A DNA stretch of 55,215 nt from Spirochaetes bacterium ADurb.Bin218 (GCA_002069965.1 MWCI01000017.1:1-55215); one strand, 5' to 3'. Positions 8,100 through 17,083 are shown, counted from the first letter of the stretch. Notes: a model not told the origin generated them from the sequence alone. Program-made: numbers and translations.

Positions 8100-8203
8100 A
8101 ATTTTTGTGGGGATTGATGTATAATTTTTTAGCAAAAACTACCAAAATGCAGTGAATACTTCATTATATTTCTATATGGTGCAAAATTATAAAATACTGT
8201 GGT

Positions 8204-8872
8204 TTATTTCTGTATCCACTGCATTGCATATCTATTAAGCTCAGCGTTATTTTGCAGGTTCAACTTTTCCTTTATTCTTTCTCTGTATGTGGAGATTGTA
8301 TTTGTGCTTACAGATAAAACCTCAGCAATACTTCTATTTGTCATGCCTTTCCCAATGAGGTTAAATACCTCAAATTCTCTTTCGCTGAGTTTTTCCACAG
8401 GAGATGAGCTAAAATTTTGTCCCCCTGCAATAGATCTCTCAAGAAAGTGATCTATCATGGTATCGCATATATAAATCTTCCCCTGAAGAACTCTTCTTAT
8501 GGCTTCAATTACTTTGCTTGTGGCCTCTCTCTTTGTTATATAGCCCCGAGCTCCAGCCTTGAGCACTCTATCTGCAAAGATAAGCTCTTCGTGCATAGAA
8601 AGAATTAAGACTGGAAGGGATGGGTAGGTCTTTTTTATTTCTTTGGTAAGCTCTATTCCACAGCTATCTTTAAGTGTGATATCTACTATTACAAGATCTG
8701 GCTGATTCTCTTTTAAGAATTTCAGGCATTCACCTGCATTTTCACATCCCCCAATGACAAACATGTCCTCTTCCTTGTTTATAAGCTGACTTATGCCATC
8801 ACGGAAGATCGGGTGATCCTCCACTATGAATATTTTTTGTTTTTTACTGCTTTTTAGAATAACTTCCCCCAT
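8204..8872 (-). CDS. NarL/FixJ-family response regulator
   Basis: This 222-residue two-component regulator has an N-terminal receiver domain with the acidic pair in IFIVEDHP and phospho-acceptor Asp64 in LVIVDITLK. Its C-terminal LuxR-type helix-turn-helix (about 155-215) contains LSEREFEVFNLIGKGMTN and VSTNTISTYRERI. The frame extends to an ATG at 8890, but GGGAGG lies between that codon and ATG 8872, so 8872 is the start. The start overlaps the end of the kinase gene by 29 nt, which indicates translational coupling and cognate partners. Its targets are unknown. Confidence 0.92.
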   Translation of the reverse strand: MGEVILKSSKKQKIFIVEDHPIFRDGISQLINKEEDMFVIGGCENAGECLKFLKENQPDLVIVDITLKDSCGIELTKEIKKTYPSLPVLILSMHEELIFADRVLKAGARGYITKREATSKVIEAIRRVLQGKIYICDTMIDHFLERSIAGGQNFSSSPVEKLSEREFEVFNLIGKGMTNRSIAEVLSVSTNTISTYRERIKEKLNLQNNAELNRYAMQWIQK

Positions 8873-11063
8873 AGTAGATCCTCCCTTCATCTTTTAAGAT
8901 TTCTATAGGTATTTTAACAGAGATAATGGTTCCTGATGGTCTTTTATTCATTATCTGCAAGTTCCCATCAATTATCTCTGCCCTGTATTTCATAATCTTA
9001 AGACCCATACCTATTCCTTTTTCATCGTCAGAGAAGCTATTTTTTTGCATACCCTTGCCATCATCTTCTATTGATAGCACAAGAAAATCCCCCTCTTTTT
9101 TTAGTTTAACGCATATAGAGGTTCCCCCTGAGTATTTTGCTGCATTGAATACAGCCTCCTGAGCAATGTAGTATAGGTTGCTGGATAGATTTGGATCTTC
9201 AATAACAATGGATTCGTCGTATATAAATTTTCCCTCTATGCCGTAGAGTTTTCGTATGAGCTTTAATAAATTTATTATAGGAGTTTGTATCCCTGTGGAG
9301 TCAAGATCTATTGGGCAAAGACCCCTTGCTAACCTGTGAGTTTTGGTTATTGCCTTAGTTATAAGTGCAGCGATTTTTTCTGCTTCCTCCGCCTCTGGCA
9401 GTTGCCGTTTTTTAAGGCTTGTGCATAAAACCTGAGTAAGTGCCTCAATACCTATGAGGTGAGGATTCAGGTCATCATGAAGATCCCTGCTAACCTGCTG
9501 CCTGATTCTTTCTGATATTAGCATAATTTCTTTTTCCAGTCTCTTTCTTTCTGTTATGTTCCTTGCTATAACAAGCATCCCCGGGCGCTCTGTATCGAGC
9601 TTTACAGGGCTTGATATTGTCTCCAACTGTATTAAATCACCTGAGCTATTGAAAACCTCAACTCTGTTTTTATAGCTTTTATTTTCTTTTGTGGCTTCTT
9701 CAATTGCCTGCCATGGAGGACGTACCTCGCTTGTTCTGTAAAGTATATCTGTAATGTTTATATGCTTTGTCTTTACCTGCTCTCTTGAGATTCCAAAGGT
9801 TTCACAGCCAGAGGTATTCATATAGTGGATAAAGCCTTGTTCATCATATATAATAATTATGTCTTTGGCATTTTCTGCAACAAGCCTGTATCTTTCTTCA
9901 CTGGATTTAAGCGCATCCTGGGCCTGTTTAATCTCTGTTATATCTGTGAAAAAGAGAAGAACAGCTGGTTTGTCTGCCCATATTGTAAGCACTGAATTAA
10001 CCTGAAACCATTTTTCTCTGTATTCAGTATCTATAATCTTTACAGGGAATATTGTAAATTTTTCGTTTCCATCAAGCCTGTATTTGTATTCGTTCCTTAC
10101 TGTTTCTTTAAAGTCTGGATGAACGAGCTTGTAAAATTTTTTGTTAAGTATCTGCTCTTCACTGTATCCTGTTATTTCACATAGCTTTGGATTGACATAG
10201 CGGACAAGCTCATCCTGGATTATAGCTATAGCCTCTTTGCTGTTTTCTACCAAAAGGCGGTAATTATGGTGAGTTACAACAAGCATCTCTTCGGCCTTTT
10301 GAATGTCTGTTAGATCAATGATTGATGCCACGCTTTTTTTTGTTCCAGGTATCATTGATATGGTCATAAAGGCATTGTGGTATTGCCCATATTTATCTAT
10401 AAGTTTGAATTCAAAGTTTGTTGGAAGATTTTCATCGATTCGTCTCAGCTTGTGATTTTTTTCAAGAAGATATCTGTCATCAGGTGCAACAAACTCAGTC
10501 CACTTCTTTTTCCCTTCAATCTCGTCTCTGGTATAGCCAGAGATCTTTTCGCACTCCCCATTTATAAGGGAGATTGTTTTGTCCTCTTCTATGAAGAGCA
10601 TGGCTGTTCCAGTGGATTCAAAAATTTGTTTGTAGTTTATTTCGGATTTTTTTAAATGCTCTTCTGCCTTTTTGCGTTTTCTTATATCTTTTATAAAGGC
10701 CTGAATGCCGTCTTTACCATTAAAGTTAAAGTAAGTGGAGGATATTTCTATATCTATAATTTCTCCATCAAGGGCTATTATTCGGTCTTCATTTGAAATG
10801 TAGTTCTTTCTGTTTTGTATTACAAGGGATATAACCTTTCGTAAGGCCTCATGGCTTTGCTCCGGGACAAAGGTGAAAACATCTTTCCCTATAACATCCT
10901 GAGGATTTTTGGCTTTTAGAAGTTGCAGAGCTGTTATATTTGCAAAAATAATTTTAGCATCCACATAAACAAAAATTGCCTCAGGGGAAGAGTTCACAAT
11001 ATCCTTGAAATGTTTTGTCTTAAGCTTTAACTCATCAAGTTTTAATGAGTTTATTTTATTCAT
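8844..11063 (-). CDS. Multi-PAS NarX-type sensor histidine kinase
   Basis: This 739-residue protein has no clear membrane segment and is probably cytoplasmic. Four PAS domains lie at about residues 17-130, 140-258, 265-382 and 390-505 (repeated FxxIVNSSPEAIFV/RYRLVAENAKDIIII-type starts). The dimerisation/phosphorylation domain is of the HisKA_3 type, with His529 in SRDLHDDL. A HATPase follows, with an N-box around Asn640, EDDGKG and a G2 box GIGMGLKIM. The last codons carry the ribosome-binding site of the downstream regulator. The signal is unknown; PAS domains could bind haem, flavin or a small ligand, but no ligand residue is diagnostic by eye. Confidence 0.92.
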   Translation of the reverse strand: MNKINSLKLDELKLKTKHFKDIVNSSPEAIFVYVDAKIIFANITALQLLKAKNPQDVIGKDVFTFVPEQSHEALRKVISLVIQNRKNYISNEDRIIALDGEIIDIEISSTYFNFNGKDGIQAFIKDIRKRKKAEEHLKKSEINYKQIFESTGTAMLFIEEDKTISLINGECEKISGYTRDEIEGKKKWTEFVAPDDRYLLEKNHKLRRIDENLPTNFEFKLIDKYGQYHNAFMTISMIPGTKKSVASIIDLTDIQKAEEMLVVTHHNYRLLVENSKEAIAIIQDELVRYVNPKLCEITGYSEEQILNKKFYKLVHPDFKETVRNEYKYRLDGNEKFTIFPVKIIDTEYREKWFQVNSVLTIWADKPAVLLFFTDITEIKQAQDALKSSEERYRLVAENAKDIIIIYDEQGFIHYMNTSGCETFGISREQVKTKHINITDILYRTSEVRPPWQAIEEATKENKSYKNRVEVFNSSGDLIQLETISSPVKLDTERPGMLVIARNITERKRLEKEIMLISERIRQQVSRDLHDDLNPHLIGIEALTQVLCTSLKKRQLPEAEEAEKIAALITKAITKTHRLARGLCPIDLDSTGIQTPIINLLKLIRKLYGIEGKFIYDESIVIEDPNLSSNLYYIAQEAVFNAAKYSGGTSICVKLKKEGDFLVLSIEDDGKGMQKNSFSDDEKGIGMGLKIMKYRAEIIDGNLQIMNKRPSGTIISVKIPIEILKDEGRIYYGGSYSKKQ

Positions 11064-11111
11064 GATTTTTTAACCTCTATTTAACTCATGGCTAAAAATA
11101 ACCATAAAGTT

Positions 11112-11150
11112 ATTATATCAAAGGGATAAACTTTAGTCAAGCTAAAGTTT
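11112..11150 (-). promoter_or_regulatory. Kinase/regulator promoter with operator over the -35 box
   Basis: On the minus strand TTGACT (11140-11135) and a perfect TATAAT (11117-11112) are 17 nt apart, placing the transcription start about 42 nt before the kinase ATG. A perfect inverted repeat (AAACTTTAG, 5 nt, CTAAAGTTT; 11128-11150) surrounds the -35 box. A dimeric regulator, perhaps the operon's own NarL-type protein, could bind here. On the plus strand the same hairpin is followed by a T-run and could end antisense transcripts. Confidence 0.6.
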
Positions 11151-11273
11151 TTTTAAGTTTTTTTTATTGCTATTGAGATGACACAATGGACGTTAAAAGA
11201 TTTTTGTAAAAAAAGACACTATAAACTTTTGCGGCCTGTAGAGTAAGGAGTGGTGTAATGTTTTACATATACT

Positions 11274-11314
11274 TAAAAAACAGATTCAAAACATTGAAAC
11301 ATGTTTTGAATCTG
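11274..11314 (-). terminator. Intrinsic terminator of the feo operon
   Basis: A perfect 14-bp stem (arms 11281-11294 and 11301-11314, 6-nt loop) is followed on the minus strand by TTTTTTAAGT. It lies 25 nt after feoC. The 275-nt gap 11064-11338 holds only this, the kinase promoter and a doubtful 30-codon ORF. Confidence 0.85.
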
Positions 11315-11338
11315 AAATATTTTAACACGGAGGGATCT

Positions 11339-11575
11339 TCATTGAATTAGTCTATATGCCTCTTTCGCTTTGCATGACATTCCAGTACAGCCGCAACAGT
11401 TGCAATTGCAAAGGCAGGTGGAATTTTCATATATATATTTTATTACTCTTCCTTTTCTGATTAACTCCTCAAGTATGGCCTCAACTGTTTGCCTGTCGAT
11501 TTTAAGTTCTACAGCTATTTGTGAGGCCGATGCTTCTTTATTTGTTTTGAGGTATTTTATAATTTGCGAAAGCAT
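11339..11575 (-). CDS. feoC: FeoC-like winged-helix protein
   Basis: This 78-residue protein has an N-terminal winged-helix half (IIKYLKTNKEASASQIAVEL and VEAILEELIRKGRV) and a compact cysteine cluster, CLCNCNCCGC, followed by MSCKA. FeoC proteins are small helix-turn-helix partners of FeoB, and several bind an iron-sulfur cluster through such cysteines. The ATG overlaps the feoB stop by one base (TAATG), and AAGGAGG precedes it. Likely roles are oxygen/iron sensing or protection of FeoB from proteolysis; which one applies here is unknown. Seven cysteines in about 17 residues is more than the four of the enterobacterial protein. Confidence 0.82.
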   Translation of the reverse strand: MLSQIIKYLKTNKEASASQIAVELKIDRQTVEAILEELIRKGRVIKYIYENSTCLCNCNCCGCTGMSCKAKEAYRLIQ

Positions 11576-13875
11576 TATTTTACCTCCTTAAGATTTGCAA
11601 AATTATGCTTTCCGAGAAAATATAAGATTGCAATTAGTAATATTATAATGCATAAAGCTGTGATTATCCATAATAAGTTGTAGCCCTCTGCAAGTTGATA
11701 AAAAAGTGTTGCAACTATCCATGCAAAAATTGTTAAGTAGGCTGACTGCAGAAGTGCAAGGCGAAGCCCTGCCTCTTTTACTATAGCTCCAAAGGCTGCA
11801 ACACAGGGGAAATAGAGCAGTATAAATAGCATAAAGGCAAAGGCCTGGGCTGGCGTAAAAAAATTTCTAAGCCTCTCAAAGGTTGTTGTGTCAATTTCTA
11901 TTTCCTCTGCAATTTTTTCACTATTCCCCGATTCTTTTAATACATCTGTGCCAAGAGGGTCTGAAATTCCTGAGATAGAGTCTCTAAGATTTTGAGGTAT
12001 TGTCAGTAATGCCTCAGTTAAGCTTGCCATGAGATTGAATTCTTTCTCTTCAATTTGAAGAGCCTCTGAGCCTTCATTTGTTTTTTGACTATAGAGAGAG
12101 TTGAGAGTGCCTACAATGGCTTCTTTTGCAAAGAGTCCTGTAAAGATAGAGACGCTTGCTTGCCAGTTTTCTTTCTGAATTCCCATAGGGGCAAATGCTG
12201 GTGTTATTATATGAGAAACTGCTGCAAGTATTGACCTATCACTATTTTCATTGCCAAAGGATCCATCTGTTCCTGCTGAGTTGAGCAATGATAGAATAAA
12301 TACAGCTGAGACAATTACTTTACTTGCTCTGAGTAAAAACAGTTTGAGTCTATTCCACGTGTGAATAAAAATTGCTCCAGGTCTGGGAATATTATATAAA
12401 GGCAATTCCATCACAAAGTGAGATGCCTCTCCTTTGAATAAAGTTGCTTTAAGTATATATCCTGTTACAATCGCTGCAGCAATCCCGGAAAGATAGATGG
12501 CAAATACAATAATCCCAGAATTAGCAGGAAATATAGCAGCAGCGAATAGAACGTATACAGGTAGCTTTGCTCCGCATGACATGAATGGAGTCATAAAAAT
12601 TGTAAGCAATTTATCTTTTTTTGACTCAAGAGTTCGTGATCCCATTATGGCAGGAACAGAACAGCCAAAACCCACTATCATTGGAACAAAGGCTTTTCCA
12701 GGAAGCCCGATGGTGCGCATAAATCGGTCCATTACAAAGGCAGCTCGTGCCATATAGCCAGAGTCTTCCAGTATGGAAAGCATAAGAAACATAATAAATA
12801 TAACAGGTATAAATGTAGCTACTGTCTGTATGCCAGCCCCAATACCATCCCCTATGACAACAGAAATCCATTGAGGAATTTCAAAGGAGCTTAATAAATA
12901 TTTTGGAAAATCTACAAAAAAGGCACCAGCTGCAATATCAAAAAAGTCAATAAATGCCCCACCGATTTTAATTGTTACCCAGAATATTATATACATTATA
13001 AAGAGAAAAATTGGCATTCCAAAAATTCGATTTAAAACAACAGCATCAAGTAAGTCTGTGGTTTTTGAACGGCTACCTTTAGTCTGTATTACATCACGGA
13101 CCATCCCATGTATAAAGGCATATCGCGCATCTGCAATTTCGATATCAGGTGATTCCTCAAGTTTTGATATAATGTCACCAACTTCTTTTAAAAGTTCTTT
13201 CTTTGATTTTACGATGCCTATATCTGATCTTTCTAATAAGTCCAGGTCCCCTTCTATTATTTTTAAATAAACCCATCTGCTTGCCCATTGTAATTTAGGG
13301 GAAAGCTTTTCCTCTGCCCATTTTTTTATTAAGAGCTCAATGGGCTGTGGGTAGTTCACATGTATCGATGGGCAAATTGGTAGATTGGTTAGTGCAAAAA
13401 TTTCATCAGCAACTACTTTCACGTCTTGGGATTTAAGAGCACTTATCATAATAACAGGGCAGCTTAAATGCTTTGATAAGTGTTCTACGTCAATTTTTAT
13501 TCCATTTTTTTCTGCAATATCAGCACGATTTATCACTACCAGCAGTGGCAGCCCCATTTCTGCCAGTTGAATTGTGAGGTATAGGTTTCTCTCTAAGTTT
13601 ACAGCATCTACTATATTAACAATTAAGTCTGCCTGGCTACCTAAGATATAGTCACGGGCTATTTTTTCATCTTCAGAATAAGCAGAAAGGGAATATATGC
13701 CAGGCAAATCTATCATAACAATTTCATCTTCCCCTTTTTTAATTATGCCTTCTTTTTTTTCCACAGTAACACCAGGCCAGTTTCCAATTTTCTGTCGTGC
13801 ACCTGTGAGACCATTAAAAAGAGTTGTTTTCCCACAGTTTGGATTTCCCACAATTGCCACAATAGGTTTTTTCAT
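11575..13875 (-). CDS. feoB: Ferrous iron transporter FeoB
   Basis: This 766-residue inner-membrane Fe(II) permease has an N-terminal G domain: G1 GNPNCGKTT (about 11-19), G2 around VTVEKKEG, G3 DLPG, G4 NRAD and G5 SALK. A helical insertion follows. The membrane part includes the conserved FVPMIVGFGCSVPAIMG segment (first Gate region with Cys) and a second Gate copy with PCVAAFGAIVKEAG near the C-terminus. Length matches family norms. It overlaps feoA by 4 nt (ATGA) and feoC by 1 nt, so the three are translationally coupled. GGAGG precedes the ATG. Confidence 0.96.
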   Translation of the reverse strand: MKKPIVAIVGNPNCGKTTLFNGLTGARQKIGNWPGVTVEKKEGIIKKGEDEIVMIDLPGIYSLSAYSEDEKIARDYILGSQADLIVNIVDAVNLERNLYLTIQLAEMGLPLLVVINRADIAEKNGIKIDVEHLSKHLSCPVIMISALKSQDVKVVADEIFALTNLPICPSIHVNYPQPIELLIKKWAEEKLSPKLQWASRWVYLKIIEGDLDLLERSDIGIVKSKKELLKEVGDIISKLEESPDIEIADARYAFIHGMVRDVIQTKGSRSKTTDLLDAVVLNRIFGMPIFLFIMYIIFWVTIKIGGAFIDFFDIAAGAFFVDFPKYLLSSFEIPQWISVVIGDGIGAGIQTVATFIPVIFIMFLMLSILEDSGYMARAAFVMDRFMRTIGLPGKAFVPMIVGFGCSVPAIMGSRTLESKKDKLLTIFMTPFMSCGAKLPVYVLFAAAIFPANSGIIVFAIYLSGIAAAIVTGYILKATLFKGEASHFVMELPLYNIPRPGAIFIHTWNRLKLFLLRASKVIVSAVFILSLLNSAGTDGSFGNENSDRSILAAVSHIITPAFAPMGIQKENWQASVSIFTGLFAKEAIVGTLNSLYSQKTNEGSEALQIEEKEFNLMASLTEALLTIPQNLRDSISGISDPLGTDVLKESGNSEKIAEEIEIDTTTFERLRNFFTPAQAFAFMLFILLYFPCVAAFGAIVKEAGLRLALLQSAYLTIFAWIVATLFYQLAEGYNLLWIITALCIIILLIAILYFLGKHNFANLKEVK

Positions 13876-14129
13876 TTGGATTCCTCCATGTTAATTTTTT
13901 CGATCTCAATAATTTCAGCTTCCTTTTTTCTAAGCGATAGTTTGTATCCCATGATTTCTATTTCTATTGGATCTCCCAGAGGCGCTTTTTTTGTTAGAGT
14001 AAATTCTGTTCCCTTCACTAACCCCATGGAAAGGAGCTTTTCTCTATAGGAACCACCTGTATCCATGAAGCCTTTTATTCTTGCTTTTTCACCTATGATC
14101 ATTGAAGATATTGTGATATTTGAAGTCAT
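13872..14129 (-). CDS. feoA: FeoA, SH3-like partner of FeoB
   Basis: This 85-residue cytoplasmic protein has the FeoA fold: GEKARIKGFMDTGGSYREKLLSMGLVKGTEFT, given as two adjoining family blocks (conserved LLSMGLVKG), then APLGDPIEIEIMGYKLSLRKKEA. FeoA stimulates FeoB-dependent Fe(II) uptake. It is the first feo gene, 39 nt after the HD-GYP gene on the same strand with no terminator between, so all four genes probably form one transcript. GGAGG lies before the ATG. Confidence 0.93.
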   Translation of the reverse strand: MTSNITISSMIIGEKARIKGFMDTGGSYREKLLSMGLVKGTEFTLTKKAPLGDPIEIEIMGYKLSLRKKEAEIIEIEKINMEESK

Positions 14130-14168
14130 CTTTAACCTCCATTGTTAGTTTTGATTAAAATTATTATT

Positions 14169-14843
14169 TTAGACTAATTTTTTTGCTAAAAAAATTTCCT
14201 CCTTGCTCCAACTCCTGCTCCAAAATAGGCTGCTATTTTTGTTATTTAAAATGTTAAAAATAGCTTCTCTCTTCGTGTGGTACACCTTAGAGAAAACTTT
14301 AACAATATCAGGATGAAATTGAGTTCCGCTACTTTTTATTATTTCATCAAGAGCGGAGTCTGGATGCATTGTCTCTTTATATGGTCTTAGTGTTGTCATG
14401 GCATCAAAGGAATCAGCAACAGAAATTATAGCTGCACCATAGGGTATATCAGATCCCGAGAGTCCATCAGGATAGCCGCTTCCATCAAATCGCTCATGGT
14501 GATGTTTTATTATTTTAGCCATACTTTCAAACCCCGGGAGATCCTCAAAAATAGATGCTCCGATAATAGGGTGTTCCTGCACCACCATATACTCAGCCTT
14601 TGATAACTTTGACGTTTTAAGCAGAATCCCATCTGGGATAGCGATTTTGCCTATATCATGCAAGTGAGCAGCAATATGGAGATAGTTGCATTCAAAATCA
14701 TACATACCTAATTCACGGCATATTAATTCTGTAAGCTCAGAAACTCGCATTGAATGACCAGCGGTATATTGATCTTTTAATTCTATGGTCTTAACAAGAC
14801 TTTCAATGAATTTATGAAAATCAAGATTTTTGAAACTTAACAT
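14169..14843 (-). CDS. HD-GYP domain phosphodiesterase
   Basis: This 224-residue protein is almost only an HD-GYP domain, which hydrolyses c-di-GMP to pGpG/GMP at a di- or tri-iron site. Visible metal and signature residues are HSMRVSEL (about 30-37), HDIGK (about 67-71), the HHHERFDGSGYPDGLSG signature, and VADSFDAMTTLRPYK. There is no sensor or receiver domain; the short N-terminus begins MLSFKNLDFHKFIESL. It heads the feoABC operon behind a DtxR/IdeR-like box, so iron may control it. The enzyme itself needs iron, which makes the pairing sensible. Cytoplasmic location is expected. Confidence 0.88.
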   Translation of the reverse strand: MLSFKNLDFHKFIESLVKTIELKDQYTAGHSMRVSELTELICRELGMYDFECNYLHIAAHLHDIGKIAIPDGILLKTSKLSKAEYMVVQEHPIIGASIFEDLPGFESMAKIIKHHHERFDGSGYPDGLSGSDIPYGAAIISVADSFDAMTTLRPYKETMHPDSALDEIIKSSGTQFHPDIVKVFSKVYHTKREAIFNILNNKNSSLFWSRSWSKEEIFLAKKLV

Positions 14844-14846
14844 AGA

Positions 14847-14891
14847 TTTTTGTTAGCTCCTTAAAACTAAGTTAGCCTTAACTAACAAAAA
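14847..14891 (-). promoter_or_regulatory. feoA: Iron box-like operator and nested inverted repeats upstream of HD-GYP-feoABC
   Basis: Positions 14867-14885 read CTAAGTTAGCCTTAACTAA. They match the DtxR/IdeR consensus TTAGGTTAGCCTAACCTAA at 15 of 19 positions by my alignment. A larger inverted repeat (TTTTTGTTAG at 14847-14856 and CTAACAAAAA at 14882-14891) encloses most of it. The site lies 24-42 nt before the HD-GYP start, where repressor binding would block transcription. A TTGAAA upstream on the minus strand could serve as -35. DtxR-family control of feo is known in other bacteria; here it is inferred. Confidence 0.5.
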
Positions 14892-15002
14892 GCGTATAAA
14901 TTTCAACTCTTTTTTTATTTTTGTAGGGAATTTTTTGAGAAAATAGTCATGCCAGTTGTATGTTTTCATCTGGATAAATCCCCTTTAAGTTCAATATAGA
15001 TT

Positions 15003-16088
15003 TTAAACCTTAATTTTAATAGGTTCTTTTATTTCCATGTCACGATAATGACCTTCTTTTTCACCTGTATAGGGATTTACAAAGGAAAGAGTTATTTTCT
15101 CATCACAAGACATAAAGTATTTCTCAAGAATTCCCCATGCTTCAACAATTGACTCTATTGCATGATTTGTTAGATGAATTACTGAGTCATAGCGAAATCC
15201 TCTCTGAAAAGCTGGATACTGCCAGCGGCCTTGATGTATATTAAGTGCGTCTTCATCAACTCTCTTCGGGGAGGGATAGCGTATAAAAAAATCAGAATAA
15301 ATTATGCTCTGCCTTTTTTCAAACCAGTCAATAATTTTTATTACACGGTGATTTTCACTTCGTTTAAGCCTATAGCACAGAGGTATGTTTTTTAAGACCT
15401 TATCAAGAGGGGTTGTCTTTGTAAAAGTGCCATCCAGCTTTTCATTTGAAAATTTTTTAAAATATTTTTTGAAAAGTTCTGGATTTTCCCTCTGCAGTCC
15501 AGATAGAAGAAGATTTCTTGCACTAATCCACGAGAGAGCCTCTTTTTTATTGTAAGGAGATGGGATCATAGAAGAGACCTCTAAGTCCTCTCTGGTAAAG
15601 CTTTTATCTCTATAAAGGTAGTAGTTATCAATATTATATTGAAATCTCAGATTTGATTTTCTGTAAAATTTTTTGTTGGTGTCATCCTCATCGGGAAATC
15701 CAGAACTATAAAATACATAGGGATGGAGAAAGGAATCTGCAATTATATGAGAGATATAGCCAAAGAGATAGCTTCTCTGGGCAGAGATCCATTCTGTCTG
15801 AAAATCACCCTTTTCCTTTATAATATCAATCAAAGTAAAAATAAAGGATTCATAGGCAAAGTCATGTAAATAAAAGGATATTTCATTTCCATAGAAGCTA
15901 TCCCGTGAGATTAGATGCATATAGTCAAAGATGTTTGGGCCTATTGCTCCGAGAAGGCCTGTTTTGATGTTTTCTGGACAAGAGAAGAGAATTTCGATGG
16001 ATTTATAGATTATGGATTCATGGCTTTTCTTTTTAACTTTTTCCAGAGCCTTTCGGAAAATAAAGTTATGAGTATAAATTCCTGGCAT
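15003..16088 (-). CDS. Zinc-dependent phospholipase C family protein
   Basis: This is a 361-residue protein related to the zinc-dependent phospholipase C / S1-P1 nuclease-like family. It begins MPGIYTHNFIFRKAL, the usual start of the bacterial members (THxxF). It has further potential metal ligands in GAIGPNIFDYMHL, FYLHDFAYES, FGYISHIIADSFLHPYVF (H...D..LHP) and later His residues. An upstream TTG at 16148 keeps the frame open. I prefer ATG 16088, 7 nt after AGGGA, since it matches family N-termini. There is no signal peptide. Most such intracellular homologues have unknown substrates, so phospholipase activity is only a family label. Confidence 0.75.
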   Translation of the reverse strand: MPGIYTHNFIFRKALEKVKKKSHESIIYKSIEILFSCPENIKTGLLGAIGPNIFDYMHLISRDSFYGNEISFYLHDFAYESFIFTLIDIIKEKGDFQTEWISAQRSYLFGYISHIIADSFLHPYVFYSSGFPDEDDTNKKFYRKSNLRFQYNIDNYYLYRDKSFTREDLEVSSMIPSPYNKKEALSWISARNLLLSGLQRENPELFKKYFKKFSNEKLDGTFTKTTPLDKVLKNIPLCYRLKRSENHRVIKIIDWFEKRQSIIYSDFFIRYPSPKRVDEDALNIHQGRWQYPAFQRGFRYDSVIHLTNHAIESIVEAWGILEKYFMSCDEKITLSFVNPYTGEKEGHYRDMEIKEPIKIKV

Positions 16089-16282
16089 AGATTTTCCCTG
16101 ATTGTAAGATAAAGAGCATTTTGCAGCTTCCTGGTGCGTCAAAATCAATATTTTTACAAGGTCACTTTTTGCTTATTTATTAAAAATATTGATTGAATTT
16201 TTTTTGTCAATAAAAACAAAAATAGAAAGCTTGAGCTCAAGCATTAAACCACTGGTGTCAAATCTATAGCTGAGAGGGCAAT

Positions 16283-17083
16283 ATGCACAGTCACAAAGTT
16301 TTTCCGCTCCTTACAGGTTATTTTACAGTAGCCTTTAAAAATAGTGGGAAGTTTCCAAAGGTGGAAAATATACCTTCTTTTATTTTTTTGATAATCACAG
16401 AGGAGGGAGAACCCATTATTGTAGATAGCTCCTTTGACTTGAATCATATCCCTGCACCTGATTCAAAGGGGGTTAGAAGTAAAGAGCAGGAAATCGTTGA
16501 GTTGCTCAAAGGCTTTAATATTGCTCCTTCTGATATAGGTAAGGTTATTCAAACTCATCTACATTGGGATCATGCTGCAAATCTTTCACTTTTTTCTAAA
16601 GCCAGAATATATGTTCAACTTGATGAAATAAAGGGATTGTTGAATCTCCGTAAATACGAGGAAACCTCCTTTTGTCCAGACCACTGGTTTTTTATGAAAG
16701 ATAATTTTGTTTTAGTAGATGGCGATTATGAGTTACTTCCTGGTATTGAGCTTTTGAAGACTGGTGGCCATACAGCAGGGCATCAGGCAGTCAAAATCAG
16801 TTGTGCCTCAGGTGATGTTGTATTGCTGGGGGATTCTCCTTTTACATATGAATGGCTCTGGACTCTCATCCCTGAGGATTACTGGGAGTTATATAAAAAA
16901 ATAGCTGATGAAAGTTTTTTTTGGATACCAAAATACTCAGACAAAATTAAAGATTGGATTTTTATGGCAGATATAATCCAGGGGAGTGAAAAAAATCATA
17001 CAGTAGAGACTCTTGCAAAAATGTCATCAAGATGTATTTTTTCTCATGCCACAGATCTCGAACCTTTGAAGGCTATTTCTTAG
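16283..17083 (+). CDS. Metallo-beta-lactamase-fold hydrolase (AHL-lactonase-like)
   Basis: This is a 266-residue cytoplasmic MBL-fold protein. The metal motif THLHWDHAAN (about 92-101) is followed by TGGHTAGHQAV, with a later Asp in VVLLGDSPF and a C-terminal His in CIFSHATD, the complete di-metal ligand set. The HLHWDH form and overall length resemble N-acyl-homoserine-lactone lactonases (AiiA/AttM), but many relatives have other ester or lactone substrates. GAGAGG lies 5 nt before the ATG. The gene overlaps the convergent uspA-like gene by 4 nt at the stop codons. Confidence 0.85.
   Translation: MHSHKVFPLLTGYFTVAFKNSGKFPKVENIPSFIFLIITEEGEPIIVDSSFDLNHIPAPDSKGVRSKEQEIVELLKGFNIAPSDIGKVIQTHLHWDHAANLSLFSKARIYVQLDEIKGLLNLRKYEETSFCPDHWFFMKDNFVLVDGDYELLPGIELLKTGGHTAGHQAVKISCASGDVVLLGDSPFTYEWLWTLIPEDYWELYKKIADESFFWIPKYSDKIKDWIFMADIIQGSEKNHTVETLAKMSSRCIFSHATDLEPLKAIS

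Noticed and set aside
11258-11350. 30-codon ORF on the plus strand with a good AAGGAG site
   Set aside because: It runs through the feo terminator and into feoC antisense, has no clear promoter and no recognisable features. It remains possible but unsupported.
14169-14177. Second iron-box-like TTAG/CTAA pair at the HD-GYP stop
   Set aside because: It is too short and overlaps a stop codon; similarity to the DtxR site is weak.
16187-16212. TATTGA/TCAATA inverted repeat between the phospholipase-like and hydrolase genes
   Set aside because: Six-base arms with a 14-nt spacer are expected by chance in such AT-rich DNA.
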